Positions 19,792-31,863 of a stretch of DNA of 64,000 bases are shown here, piece after piece. The stretch comes from Neonectria sp. B-13 (lineage: Eukaryota > Ascomycota > Sordariomycetes > Hypocreales > Nectriaceae), in assembly GCA_002682825.1 (NCBI GenBank), contig NOKP01000001.1, forward strand, positions 1,204,464-1,268,463, given 5' to 3'. A program made the translations under genes and the position numbers. A model generated the notes under the pieces. The model did no database searches. It worked only from the letters and a program-made list of their open reading frames with translations, and was not told the DNA's origin. The number at the start of each line of letters is the position of its first letter. Position 1 is the stretch's first letter.

Positions 19792-22600
19792 GGTGATAGC
19801 GTGACGCCTGGGAAGCGGCGCAAGCAGAAGGTGGTGGTTGTGGTCGATTTCGGGTTCGATTTCAATGCCGAGTTCGAGTTCGAGTTCGGGGTTGTCTCGG
19901 TGGGAGTTGTTACAGTCGTAAGTTGTCGTCCTCGGCGCCGGTGTCGTCGTCGAGTCGAGTCGAGCAAAGAAGCGGAGATGCGCGGGCAGTGCAGACGGAC
20001 CACGAGGCGAGCGAGGAATGAATGAATGGGGTGGGTGGTGAGGTAAGCCCAAGGAGTCGGTTTGCGCGATGCCAGAGAGAGGGAGAGGGAGAGAATAAAG
20101 ATCAAATAACAAAGATCAAAGAAAACAACCCGTTGGACTTCAAGCCAATCTCGCTGGTCTGTGGGTGGATGAACTGCCGCTAGGCTCGGCGTCGGCGTCT
20201 GGGGGGCGGGCGTGCCTCTTTTTAATTTGGATGGACCCGACGAGAGAGGGAGAAAGCAGGAGGAAGTGCCCGAGTGCCGTTGTTGGTTGTTGTCCGTCCG
20301 TGTCCGTGTCCGTGTCAGCTCAGTGTCAGTGCGTAAGTACTCCGTAGGCCCGTGGTAGATGGATGGATGTCTCCGCTTTGGTCTGTTTTGGTCTGTTGTG
20401 ACGGGGAATACAGTAGTAGACACAGCGCCGTAAAGGTACTGCAACGAGCCAGTATTTCCCTTCTTCTATCCCCGACGGAAGAGTTTTCTCTTTGTTTCTT
20501 TCTTTCCTCAGCTGAGGCCGTCGTCAGGGTCTGTCTGTTGCTGCGGCTCCTCTCAGGGAATGAAGAGCAAAACAAACAACTTTTTTTTTCTTCTTCTCAA
20601 CGAGGGTGGCAAGGGGATGCGCGGTGGCAGGCACCTTTCAGGCGGGCAGTGTGGCAGCCGGAAAAAGAAACAATGTCGATTATTAACAATCCCAGCGAAA
20701 CAACGGGCTTAGGGGATCTGTCAACACCCAGTGATAGGTCCACGGCACACAAGGGCTGCCGGATCGGGAACCAAGAGCCGAAGCGAGGAGGGGGGTGGAA
20801 GGGATCAAGGGGGGGCAGTAAGCCAGAGAGAGAGGCCTGGAAGATGACGACGAAAGAAGAAGAAAAAAAGGGAGATATAGGTAGGGATGAGAGAGAGCAG
20901 AACCAACAAGTGGGAAATGGTCGAGGGACGGACGGGTACAAGAAGGGGCGGGCCAAAGGGGCTCAAAGCGGTTTCGGAGAAAGGACTGGGGAGAGAAAGA
21001 AAAACAAAAAGAGGCGGCACAAGTTATGACCCTCCATGTATATCTCTGGCCTAGACAAGGAACCGAGGCGATTCAAAGTTTGCTAGCGACTCCCCCTAGG
21101 CCCAACCCCAGACAACAGAAGACGATCGAGAAGACATCCGTTCCGCGCTACGAAGGAGTCTCTGACCACCACTAACACTACTTCGCAAGTTCCATGCAGC
21201 TCAAGGAGTCAGTCAGGGCAGACCGGACAGGGGATGGAATGCGGGAGGTCCGGTGGAGCTACCGCGGTTCTGGAATCTGGATGGATGGAGGACTGCGTCG
21301 ACATGCGCCTCCTCAACGCCTCCTTGGACGCCGCCTTGACACGCTTGCTTGGCAGCCGACGCCGTTCTTCACCGCCGACAGCACTTGGTTATGCTCCCGA
21401 TGTTGCATTCCCAGGAAAGAAAAATACACCAAGTCGGCAACAACTTGACCATGTACATCTGAGCTGGCCCCTTCAGCTCCTCTTCAACTCTCGGCTAGTT
21501 ACCGACCGTGGTACATCGTGATGGCGTCAGTTCGGCGGTCACTATCCCCTGGTGGCGCAAAGCGCGAGACCCTGGCGTTGGGGCATGTCGTGGGTGGCGA
21601 CAAAGAATGCGTAGTAATTAATGACATGGTACCCGTCCATGAAGACACTAGAGCACACTTAGGAACGCCCCATGCCTGCTGCATCTTGACTCTGCAGCTC
21701 AGCCAAGTCATGAAGGCCGAGTTGATTGGCCATGGTTTGTTTTCAATTCAAGCACCGCCATGCACTACACTAGATCTGGTCTATTTTTCTCGTCATCGGC
21801 AAGTCTGCAGGTCTGTCAATCTGCAAGAATAGCCGTGTCTTGCCCACAGACGACAGGCGAGCCCCGGAACCATTTGCTTTTTACGGAATACTGAACGGGC
21901 ATCATCAACAAGGACAGCAAACCCAAGCATCCACAAGCAGAGCGTTCCGTATTCGTACACTGCACCAAACAAGCCCTAGAAAATTTCATGAGCTTTCAGT
22001 TCTTTCTTTCTATGTTGACATCGATGCAAGACGGAACGCATTCCTCTTGTTCGTGCGAACAGTCGCTCGCTGCCTTGTCCTTCTTCCTGACCCGCAACGC
22101 TAAACGCACTGGACCCCCAATCCCAACCCCAACCTTGCAAGGGACGTAATTGCCCGTCCCCGGATTCTTTTCCCTAGGCGGTAGACCCTTTGATGATCTC
22201 ATTGGCAGGGATGCCGTTGATCGGTTTTTGATACTTTTTTCCCCTTGCGTTTCCCGCGGACACAGACAGAGGCCCTGCAAGACACCCAAATTCTGCAGCA
22301 CTCCACCCCAGGGTAGTGCGGAACCTCATTTCGCATTCTCTCATCTTTCATCAATACAGTCACTCATCGCTTTCAGGGACCTGGAAAAGTCAACGCATCT
22401 TAGGGCAGAGACTCGAAGGGCAGAGATTTGAAGATATTTGCAAGGGGTTAGTCCATCAAGTTCCATTCCTAGGCCTAAACTTTGACGTCTTAGTTCTGAA
22501 AGTGATGATTTTAGGCTTGTGGCTCATTTCTCATGCGAGCCTCATCTCAGATAACCCAGGATGCTCAAGGGCAGCTTCGTAGATCTGTGGATTTAGGTAT
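19792..22600. other. upstream region of the F-box/WD40 gene, no gene seen
   Basis: On the gene's strand this region has pyrimidine tracts at about 20080-20100 and 20820-21010, common in fungal promoters and leaders. Small tandem repeats lie at 19870..19888 (GAGTTC x3) and 20291..20316 (GTCCGT/GTGTCC). Frames on both strands look like chance. Confidence 0.4.
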
Positions 22601-24035
22601 TTTTTGATCAGGTTGCGCCCCTGTTGGTAATTAAGGGGCTGGATGTGTTCTACCATGACGCCGTCGATGGAGTTGGCTTGTGTCACGACGTAGCGAAAGA
22701 CGACTGACCAAAGCGCGGTCTGTCTGTGTTTCGAATGTGCGATATCGCCTTCGATCAGATCCCTCCATTATTACGCCAGGGCTCAGGGCTCGAGAACGTG
22801 GCTTAGAACGCCATCGACATTATTTGCACTTGTGACCCAAGCCTTCGAGGCCTGCATGCGAGGGGTGCCTTGTGCTCGCTACCATCATCAACTTCGACGA
22901 ACCGGTAGGTGCCCTGTCCGTCAGGTAAGAACTCAGGTTAATTTATTGTGGACAGATCGTCCTGTTCTTGCACATATGTGTATCTCAACAACAGCGCCTT
23001 AGGACCTCTTCTACCGCCGACGTCTTCATGATGGAATACATCCAGCCCTTTCATTCTCAACAGGGGCGCAGCGTCAGTCACATATAAAAAGACAAAAGAC
23101 TACTTGTCCCCAGACAATTCGCGAAAACCAGGGCCCGGGTCGTTGCATATTTCCCACTGTACTCAAAGAACCTTGTGGCAGTGCTTTTCTATCTCAGGCG
23201 AGATGCGGTCGAGGCAGCCATTAGGCGCGGGTCAGGCAAGGATTACCAACTAAACTTTGACACTCTTTTCGGTTCTACTGAACATGATCAGTGGTTACGA
23301 AAGAAGCATATCGGAGGTTAGGGTACGCACCCTGTTCACCAACATTCTCGCTTTCCTCCTGAAAGCCCGGGATGCTCAGGCCATAGGCTCGAAGACAACC
23401 ATCCACATCAAAGACAGCATCCGGGTACAACTCGACGATTTGAAGTCAGTCGAAGAGAACATGGAAACTGCTGGATAAAGTTGTAAATGGGAAATTTCAG
23501 GAGGTAGGTGGTTCTTGGAAGAACGTGAGCCACGCGGAAGGCATCCTTAGGGGTCTTTATCAGGGTCAAAGGCTTCTTACAGAGTCTCTATTTCTCAGCT
23601 TCTACACTATTATGTCACACTTCTTGCTTGGAATATGTCCTTTAGCGACCATTCCAGTATTCACTGTGACGTTATGTCGGGCCCTAATGGCCACGGGGGG
23701 AGGAAGCTGGAGGACTTTACAAACATACCCGGGAACCCGAGACCTGGAACGACACCACCAAGTCTATCATCCTCATCAGACTTCAGTGTCCCAACCACTA
23801 TACTCCCTCTATTTGCCGAATAAGAAATGCGTAAATTGGAAAATGGCATGAGTCCTAGATCCAAAATTGTTCCCAGTACTAAGAACGCTAAACTTTGAAC
23901 ATTAGAGTATGATGGGGTATGAATAATAGAACTGAGACTAAACACTATCTACAGTGGGCATCATCTACCAAAACACTGCTCTGCCCTTGACAACCAACAA
24001 ATGACCTGCTTCAACCCCAGTCGAGGAAACCTGGT
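22601..24035. other. gene-poor stretch with possible coding remnants
   Basis: A 73-codon plus-strand frame at 23257..23478 has a normal-looking protein composition (ILAFLLKARDAQAIGSKTTI). An adjoining frame just upstream reads NFDTLFGSTEHDQWLRKKH. Neither was recognised. They may be decayed gene fragments like the DUF6546 relic downstream. Confidence 0.3.
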
Positions 24036-24988
24036 GTGAGGTGTGGAGAATGGCTTGAAAATCCACCAGTCCAATCGCCCTGTCCCGCCGAAGGTATTCA
24101 GATACCGCCCAAACCTCTAATTTCTTTCAACTATGAGCCATGGCGCAAGTTCAATGGTTGCCAACCTGGGAAACATATAAATGATCGAGGTGAGTCAATA
24201 TCCAATTTGGTCACAAATTCCAGAAACTAAGCTGCTCTTTCATGTGTTCCAGGCCATTGCAAAGTGATATCAAAGTCAATGCCAAAGACGCTAAAAAGAC
24301 ATAACAATATTCGAGGATTTTAACGAAGGCTACAAAATTGTTCATTGCACCTATATGATTCCTAGGGAATAGCCCTAGCCAACAGAGCTTTGAGGACTCC
24401 GAGTGAAGCAGTTAGCGCAGCCTTAGCCCGGAAGAGTCTGAGCCTCAACCGGCTTGCTGCGTCTTACATTGTCGATAAAGTAGACTTCTTTAAGGCAGCC
24501 AAACCGGAGTGTTCATAGAACAATCTACCTACGATATCTCTTGTGCCTCGGTTTCTGGTGTCCACAGTCAATGTTTCGATGGCCAATCGGTTGCTCCTGT
24601 ATGCTGGCACGACTGCCCGAAAAATGCCCAAGCTGAAGAAGTTGAACGTTTGGAATGGAACCATCGGCAATGCCTCCTTTCCCTACGAGGTCACGGATCA
24701 TTGTACTACAGTTGGGTGGCACAGCAAGTGGGATCTTGCCCTAGACCCGGGGTTATCGATGTGTGGGAGACGGCCACTCCACGCTATACCTGGAAGGACC
24801 TCACAGTTCACAGGAGCAGAATGTTGGACCAAAGCATCATCGTCTCACACGCGACAGCTATTCAGGACCTTGAGCTCAGCAAGGATGTAAATCACCCGGT
24901 GTCTCTGAAGCAGATTCAGAAGGCTGAAAAGTATTTTGGAAACAATCGGGGTGACAATGTAGTAAAGACTCATCTGAAACTCTTGTAG
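24036..24988 (+). pseudogene. broken DUF6546 (fungal F-box-associated type) gene
   Basis: Family-like pieces appear in order but in different frames: YEPWR (24132..24146), IFEDFNEGY (about 24307-24333), SAALARKSLSLNRLAASYIV then VDFFKA (about 24405-24500), MPKLKKLNVWNG (about 24624-24659), WDLALDP (about 24730-24750), VIDVWE, and NHPVSLKQIQKAE (about 24890-24930). This is the block order I know for DUF6546, a domain of unknown function in fungal proteins that often carry an N-terminal F-box-like part. Breaks: a frameshift at about 24297, in-frame TAG at 24516..24518 where Trp is plausible, and a frameshift at about 24750. No N-terminal F-box part was found. The TGG-to-TAG change fits a RIP-type C-to-T change on the other strand, but one site proves nothing. 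Confidence 0.68.
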
Positions 24989-25868
24989 CTGTAACTCAAC
25001 AATCTCGAATTAATGCGCTGCTGCCATATGAAAGTTGAGAGGAAGCCCACTCAGGCCGGTTCTGGTGATGCCGGATGGAGATCCCGCGCCCCACAGCATT
25101 TTCGGGGTTCGGCTTGTGGCGGTGGGGTTCGGGCTCTCCGCCGGGTTGGGACAAGCTAATGCGGACACGGAGAGTCCTTTCTAGGAGAGATTTGATGATT
25201 CTGTAGATCGCTCCGACCTGCTGTCTTGTATTCGTTGTATCTCCGAGTCTGTTCTGTAAAAGCTGGCCCTGCGAGTGTGAAAAGCATGACCCAAGGGCTA
25301 AAGCATAGGTTGTGAGGGAGAATAACTAGACTGAACAAAATATGTGGCCTAAGGGCTAATTATAAGATATAATATAGAATCACTAAAGTTTTCAGTTTAG
25401 GTATTTATTTATTCATGCCATTAGCAAAAGTTGTTTGGATCCCGAGCGACACTCAATGCTGCGCGTTGCGGGGACGTGAGTCGCCCGGGTTAAAGACGGC
25501 GCCATCTGTCCCATTGGCCTCTTCCCGCTAGAAGTTGATGCTCACAATGGTCCGAATAAGGCCAACGTGCAGGCAATCCTACACGGGACAGAAATCCAAC
25601 AGCCGGTTTGGCCAATGTGAAAGACAACAGTTGAACTTGGCGGGTGAAGTGAGAAGCAACACTCCCTCTGAAGTTGCAGACCACCGTCCAGAATAGTGGA
25701 TCAAACTTTTCCCGAGACCCAGTGTTCATCTCGCAGGGATTCTCTTTTTGCGAAGACCACGACGAGCTTCATCAATCGTTAGCCAAGCGCCAATACGAAA
25801 GCTCACCCATTGACTCGTCTCTCCTCTCAATTGGGCACCCTCAGCAATATCCTCAACTCTCCCTCGTC
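24989..25868. other. intergenic, partly AT-rich
   Basis: Includes an AT-rich patch at about 25355-25430. The right part is the upstream region of the DUF7704 gene, where the frame stays open but has no ATG before 25869. Confidence 0.4.
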
Positions 25869-26360
25869 ATGGCTCCCCAACAACAGGTGGCGTTTCGGAT
25901 CCACGCCATCTACCGGGTCTTCTTCCTCCTCATCGAGCCCCTATCCGCGCTGGTCGGGGCCTTCTACAGCCACTTCCGGCAGCAGGAGTACCTCTCGCTC
26001 CTGAATGCGGCATCGACAGGGGCGGACGTGCCGCTGAGCACGTCGGTGGCGCTGTCGCAGCTGGCCAACATGTACCTGTTCTTCGCGCTCAACGAGGCGC
26101 TCGTGCTGCGGTCGACGGCGGACCTGCGGGTGTGGCGGGCGGTGCTGCTGGTGCTGCTGCTGGCGGACCTGGGCCACCTGTACTCGCTTCGGGAGCTCGG
26201 ACTCGGCATCTACTACGGTTTCACCGAGTGGAACGTGAGCGATCTGGGCAACGTGCCGTGGGTCTATGTCGGGGCGACGATGCGGGTGTGTTTCCTGGCG
26301 GGGATTGGGCTGGGCGAGTCGCGGGCTTTTAAGAAGAAGGAGTGGAAGAAGAGCGAGTGA
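25869..26360 (+). CDS. DUF7704 family membrane protein
   Basis: 163 residues, one exon, starting at the first plausible ATG (GTCATGG). Four hydrophobic segments are visible. Family-like blocks are FFLLIEPLSALVGAFYSHF, QLANMYLFFALNEALVLRS, LLLADLGHLYSL, GFTEWNVSDLGNVPWVYVGA and MRVCFLAGIGL. DUF7704 proteins are short fungal integral membrane proteins of unknown function. The C-terminus is lysine-rich (KKKEWKKSE), possibly cytosolic. Third-position GC is very high. Confidence 0.8.
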   Translation: MAPQQQVAFRIHAIYRVFFLLIEPLSALVGAFYSHFRQQEYLSLLNAASTGADVPLSTSVALSQLANMYLFFALNEALVLRSTADLRVWRAVLLVLLLADLGHLYSLRELGLGIYYGFTEWNVSDLGNVPWVYVGATMRVCFLAGIGLGESRAFKKKEWKKSE

Positions 26361-27290
26361 ACTGAAGCTGGTCATGGCACTGGGTCACGATGGGAACAGG
26401 AGGAAGGATTGTGGTCGGTCAAGGGAGGGGATGGTCGGGATATTTTAGTGTGGCGGGCGTGTGTCGAGTGTGCACATAGGGATACCCGATATCCGACACG
26501 CGATGGTTTGGACAAAGACGGATCACGTTGTAAGTGAGAGAAAGCATCGCGTCCGTAGAGCCGAGAGGGTTCGGCAGCAAGGACGAACGGAAGACAAAAC
26601 GAGACGGGGAGGGGATTAAAGAGAACGGGAAAGACGAGACGAATAGGTTGTCTCATTGCCTTGCACGTCTAATGGTGGTCTGCTCTGGGGGTCGAAGTTT
26701 GGGGTCACCTTTGGTGGAGGAATCGGCAGCCGTCGGATTAATATGCCCACGATAATCCGACCGCCACCCAACGAAGATGGTGGGGTAAATTGGAGTGTTG
26801 ACGAGTTGTCCCTCTTCCAGATGGCCACTAACGGACACACAGTGATGAGACGGTGCCCCTCCCTGGCCATCTGTGACCCTATCGCGTGCCGTTGCGATGC
26901 CCAGCCGATGTCATCGATCCATTCGAGGTGCGGGATGAAGCCAAAGCCGACCCCCAAACCCAATGGCGCGTTGCGTTGGCGTCTCCCGACGTTCCCCCAA
27001 AGCTTGCCCCTCACCCCTCACTTCTCGCTCGGTAGGCCTAGTAGCTCCGCTGCAGAGTGGACGGCTCATCGCGACGATGGAGAGCGAGAGATCAGATCCC
27101 TGGCCGACGTGAGTGAGTGAGTGGGGGTTGTTGGGATAGCACCTGTTTTGGGCTGTCGGGCCTTCGGCTCTCAGGCGACAGCTTTAATAAGAATCACGAT
27201 CCCCGTATCGTTTCTTCCCTCACCCTCCCTCTCTTGTTCTCTCTCTCCCCAAGACAACGCACAACAGTCCTCCACACAAGCCCATCCACC
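26361..27290. other. intergenic, promoter of the alcohol dehydrogenase
   Basis: 930 bp with no supported gene. A pyrimidine-rich tract just before the start (about 27210-27250, TCTTGTTCTCTCTCTC) is typical of strongly expressed fungal genes. Confidence 0.45.
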
Positions 27291-28440
27291 ATGACGTCTC
27301 CCGATCAGTTCCAGAGCTTCCAGTCCCCCAGCGCCGAGAACTGGCTCGACTTCAAGAAGGCGTCCTGGGAACCTCGTCCCTTCGGCGACAAGGACATCGA
27401 CATCAAGATCGATTGCTGCGGTGTCTGCGCCAGCGACCGACACACCATCAGCGGCGATTGGGGAGGCTGCCCTTACCCTCTGGCCGTCGGACACGAGGTC
27501 GTCGGCAAGGTCGTCCGCGTGGGCTCCAAGGTCACCACCGCCAAGGTCGGTGACCGTGTCGGTGCCGGTGCTCAGGTCTATTCGTGCCAGGACTGCCGTC
27601 AGTGCAAGAACGACAACGAGACCTACTGCAAGGACCAGATTGACGCCTATGGCGCTCCCTACCTTGACACTGGGTACACTACCCAGGGTGGTTACTCGTC
27701 TCACACCCGAGTCGATGAGTACTGGTGAGTCTTCGATCCTCCCTCTTGAGTCGTCAGCTCCGTCGTTTCAACAGCTAACCCCCGTATTCAGGGTCTACCC
27801 CATCCCCGAGGCTCTCCCCAGCACCCAGGCCGCTCCCATGCTGTGCGCCGGCATCACCGTCTACAGCCCTCTGAAGCGACTGGGCGCCGGACCCGGCAAG
27901 AAGGTCGGCATCGTCGGCATCGGTGGTCTCGGTCACTACGGCGTCCTGTTCGCCAAGGCTCTCGGCGCCGAGGTCTGGGCCATCTCCCGCTCGCGCGCAA
28001 AGGAGGAGGACGCCAAGAAGATGGGCGCCGATGGCTTCCTGGCCACTGGCGAGAAGAACTGGACCGAGGGTCACAAGATGACCTTTGATATCATCATCAA
28101 CACCGCCACCTCGTTCGACGGCTTCGCCCTCAGCGAGTACCTGAGCCTGCTCGATATCCACGGTCACTGGAACTCGGTCGGCCTGCCCGGCGGCGAGGGT
28201 CTCACCATCCGCAACCAGGACTTCATCTCCAACGGTTGCTACATCGGAACCTCCCACTTGGGCAGCCGACGTGAGATGCTTGAGATGCTGGACCTGGCGG
28301 CCGAAAAGGGCATCAAGTCCTGGATCGAGGAGATTCCCATCTCCACCGAGGGTCTGCAGCTGGCCATGAAGAACCTCGAGACCAGCAAGGTGCGATACCG
28401 ATCGTGCATGGTCGGTTACGAGGAGGCCTTCGGCGCTTAA
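27291..28440 (+). CDS. NADP-dependent medium-chain alcohol dehydrogenase, ADH6/cinnamyl type
   Basis: Exons 27291..27724 and 27792..28440, 360 residues. The 67-bp intron has GTGAGT and CAG and splits a Trp codon. Catalytic zinc ligands are visible as Cys46 (GVCASD), His68 (VGHEVVG) and Cys163 (PMLCAG). Structural zinc cysteines lie at 99, 102, 105 and 113. The Rossmann motif GIVGIGGLGHYG follows at about 184-195, and SRSRAKEEDA after the second strand fits NADP preference as in yeast Adh6. The family reduces aromatic and aliphatic aldehydes such as cinnamaldehyde, furfural or fusel aldehydes in the cytosol. The start has a good context (CACCATGA). Confidence 0.92.
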
Positions 28441-29742
28441 GCGAAAGAAAAGAGCAAAGAAGAAAGGGAAAGAGAAAGAGAAAATGAGAGCGAACAGGTT
28501 GGGCAAAGGAGCCCTCGTTGTTTATAGGTGGTTGTGGAGAAAGACCCCTCCTCATGAGCGGGCACCTTGATGGGCTTATGGAGGATGACGACAACTCCAT
28601 GAGATTCAATAGGCAGAGGTTGCAGCATCAGCTTACCTATCACGGGCAGGTTAGGTTGGCGACTTAAAGTCAACGACAATAGATGACGAATGAAATGTAA
28701 AAGAAATATGCCTGAACTTGCCAATTACCTTGCTACGCCGTGCGACGGTGGAGATGACGATGGTGCCATAAGGCATTCCGCCATCTCGCGTGCTTGACGT
28801 TAAGCCTCGAGCCTGAAACCTGTCTCGGGAACCTCGCCGTTGGCTACCAAGTCCAGTAACATGAGAGACTTGACATAAGAGCCTTTGGAATTCAATGGTG
28901 GGTTCCGATGAGACGGCAACCCCAGAATGTCATCCACAAGCATATAAGGCTAAGCATAAACCATCCTTGTATTCGTTGAGGTGAGCCAGCAAGCCCGCAG
29001 CCAGGCGCTTCACAGCCCTCCCCCAATCCTCAAAAGCCTCCCCCAAATGCAGCGACGCCGACCCCTCGCATGGCACCAAACCACCACGGTGTTACCACGC
29101 TATTCCCCTTTGCGCCTCGCCGAAAGGCCCCTCGCGTAAGCCTGCAGGCGGCCGTCGAGTCAATCGCTAATCACCTGTACGGTGAGGCTGTACTCGCCGT
29201 GACTCACGCCGCAACGCCCTTCACTTCACATCGCAGAGTGGTGAGACGGGTATCGTGATGGGCTTGGATTGGGTGTTTTACATGCATCCCTACCTGAACC
29301 CACGGAACCACATCGCGGTAGTCTGCAGCCGACCCTCGTGGGTTTGACCCGTGTGTGTTTTGTTCTTTTGGCCTAGTTGCTGGCCGAGGCCAGCCCATCC
29401 CATCCCAAGAGAGATAGATGGTGGGCGCGATTAAATTTCCTTGATTGTTTTTGCGAGCTGGCCGGGCAAACCGGGCTATACTCTGCAGAGTCACCGGCTT
29501 CGTCGTGATGGGATGCGAATCTTTAAGATGGCTCGCCGCCCTCATTTCGAGGCTCTCTGTTGAACGGTCCACCTACTCTCGACACTTACTACAGCACAAA
29601 CCACAGACCAAGTTACAACTCCAATAACTTGATCTATCCCCTCTGCATCCTCACTATAACCAATCTCGACTGTGATTGGCTTTGATCAACTCGTCCGTGA
29701 ATCCTCCCTTTTCGGCGGCTCTTCGAGAGGTACCTCGTTGCC
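28441..29742. other. intergenic, nothing recognised
   Basis: A purine-rich run follows the dehydrogenase stop (about 28441-28490) and is likely 3' untranslated sequence. A B-box-like GGTTTGACCC at 29339..29348 followed by T runs was checked. No tRNA or copy of the small RNA family surrounds it. The right end is the leader of the next gene. Confidence 0.4.
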
Positions 29743-30802
29743 ATGTAAGTCAAACCCCTCCACCGAGCCACCACCATCCGAGACTGACAAGCAAAGCAGG
29801 GGTCAATCACCAACCTCAGGCCCATCCATGAGCAACACCATGGTCGAGAGCACCGGCTCTTCGGGCCTGAACCTGGCCCTGCGCTTCCGCCGGCCGTGCA
29901 GCAAGGCCGAGGTAACCTCGGTGGGCGTGTCGCCGTCGTCGTCGGTCGCCTTCGCCATCTACACGGCGGCGCAGACGGCGCAGTCCTGGATCGACGTCTT
30001 CGACCTGGACAACCAGCGCGGCTACTCCAAGACCAGCGGATCGTACGCCGTCTTCGCGCCCCACGGCAACCGCCTGGCCACCGTGCGGGACTGGACCGTC
30101 CAGCTCGCCGGCGCCGTCGAGATCCACCACTCCAGCACCGTGCTGCTGCGCGACGGCGCGACGGGCAAGACGGCCGGCGAGCTGAAGGAGGCCGACGGGC
30201 CGCCCGTGGCGTGGAGCCGCGACGGCACGGTGCTCGCGGTGGGAGAGGGAAAGCACCGCATGGGCGTGTGGGACGTCCGCACGGCGACCCGCGTCGGCCG
30301 CGTCGTGAGCCACATCGCCGCCGTCACGCATGCCGCCTTCATGCCGAACCACAGCCTCGTCACCGCGTCCCGCGACGGCACGCTGCGCATCACCGACACC
30401 GCGACGGCCAAGACGCTCCAGCGCCTGGAGATGGAGGCGTCGGCGTCGGCCAGCCCGCGCGCGCTGGCCGTGTCGCCCGACGGCCGCCGCATCGTCTACG
30501 TCTGGGGCACCACGGTGTACGTATGGGTGCCGCACACCAACGACCTGACGTCGTACGGGCTGAACAGCGTGCGTCGCACTGAGGGCTGGCCGCTGTGCAT
30601 CTCGCCCGACTGCCGCTACATGGCTTGCCGCACCGAGGATGGCTTCGACGTCATGGACGTGGCGTCCGGGGCGGTTGTGTTTGCGCGGGAAGAGGCCACG
30701 CTGGTGACCTCAGGGGCCTTCGCCGCGGACGGGAAGACGCTGGTGCTGGGGACCATGGACGGCACCGTCGAGGTCTGGGGCGTGCTCCAGACGAAGGCCT
30801 GA
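29743..30802 (+). CDS. WD40-like repeat protein with a start codon split by an intron
   Basis: Proposed exons 29743..29744 and 29800..30802, 334 residues. The intron 29745..29799 has a GTAAGT donor, CTGAC branch site and CAG acceptor. It interrupts the start codon as AT|G, giving MGQSPTSGPSMSNTM. If the intron were not removed the ATG would be followed directly by TAA. An alternative start is the internal ATG at 29828, ten codons in. Repeats with WD-type features are visible (MGVWDVRTATRVGRVVSHIA, LVTASRDGTLRITDT, GKTLVLGTMDGTVEVWG), so a beta-propeller is likely. Function unknown. The second exon is extremely GC-rich, which leaves long shadow frames on other strands. Confidence 0.75.
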
Positions 30803-31778
30803 GTGATGTTGTGTATGATATTATGTATATGTCGATATGTGCTGTGGGTACGAGGAGTTTGGGTTTACGCGGCTTTCTTCTTATTGAAACATCAGCAAGG
30901 GGGTTTGGTTCTCTTTGGTTTCCTTTGATTTCCGGGGTCTCATACGGTTCGACAGAGAGGAAAGGCGATGGCAGGTCATGATCAACTGCATTCGATGCTC
31001 GCTCTTCGCTCTGGGTAAAAAGTCACTTGCAATTATCAACTAATGGCAACCCAAGGGGGGGGGGATCCTCTCAGCAAGTTAAGCCAGGTTATCTAGATAG
31101 ATAATCAATTACGTATTAGAAGTACGCAAAAGAAAGCATTGCAACAGCAGCCCACTTAAGCCCTCTCGGGTTCTTGCACTTTGTGAACGATGGTTGCGAC
31201 ATCTTGACGACATACCAACGATCAACAACAATGCAGCAATCTAGCGAACGCCCCCACGATAGTTCCAACCGCTAGTGAAGTTGTGTCACCGCTCTCTCTC
31301 TCTCTTTCGCTTCCGTTGCCTTCTCTCTTCTCCGCTGGAGGTGTCCGCGAGCTGCTAAACCGGGTTGACGTGGCAGCTGATCTGATACGAGGCGGCATGC
31401 AAGCAGCCGTGTAACGATGCTGTCCCAAGTACATGTGTCTCGGATTAACCCGTCAGTTACCCTGGGTTCCCACCGGCAGTGGCAAGTCAATGTGACAACT
31501 AGAGTTATGGCGAGCCTGCATCAATGCCGCTCGACAATGCATGTCGCCGAGAGCTAATGTCAAAACGACGGTTGCTTGCTCCATTACGAGTACGCTGCCG
31601 CCTAGAGGCTTGTCTGTCCAAGATAAAAGGCCTGCTGGTGCGGCGAGTCCCTCTCTTCTTTCGACATCTCACAAGCAACTACCTCAGCCTGACTACCCAA
31701 CAGACAACACTCGACGGATAGTCTTCTGCCCTTGTCCTCAGCCCTTCACAGCAGCTACAGTTGTGTAGTGTTATCTCC
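30803..31778. other. intergenic, nothing recognised
   Basis: No gene seen. Contains a run of ten G at about 31055-31064. Confidence 0.4.
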
Positions 31779-31858
31779 TCTTCATAACTCTTCTCCCTCC
31801 TTCCCCTTGTCGTCATCGTCTTCATAACTCTTCTCCCCACTTCCCCTTGTCGCCATCG
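31779..31858 (+). repeat. 40-bp tandem duplication in the F-box gene leader
   Basis: Two adjacent 40-bp pyrimidine-rich copies (31779..31818 and 31819..31858) differ at only a few bases and end five bases before the start codon of the next gene. Confidence 0.85.
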
Positions 31859-31863
31859 TCGTC

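Noticed and set aside
20352..21029. 225-codon plus-strand frame upstream of the F-box/WD40 gene
   Set aside because: Lys/Glu/Gly-rich reading of a purine tract; no conserved features.
29330..29360. B-box-like GGTTTGACCC followed by T runs
   Set aside because: No A box, acceptor stem or copy of the small RNA end motifs could be found around it.
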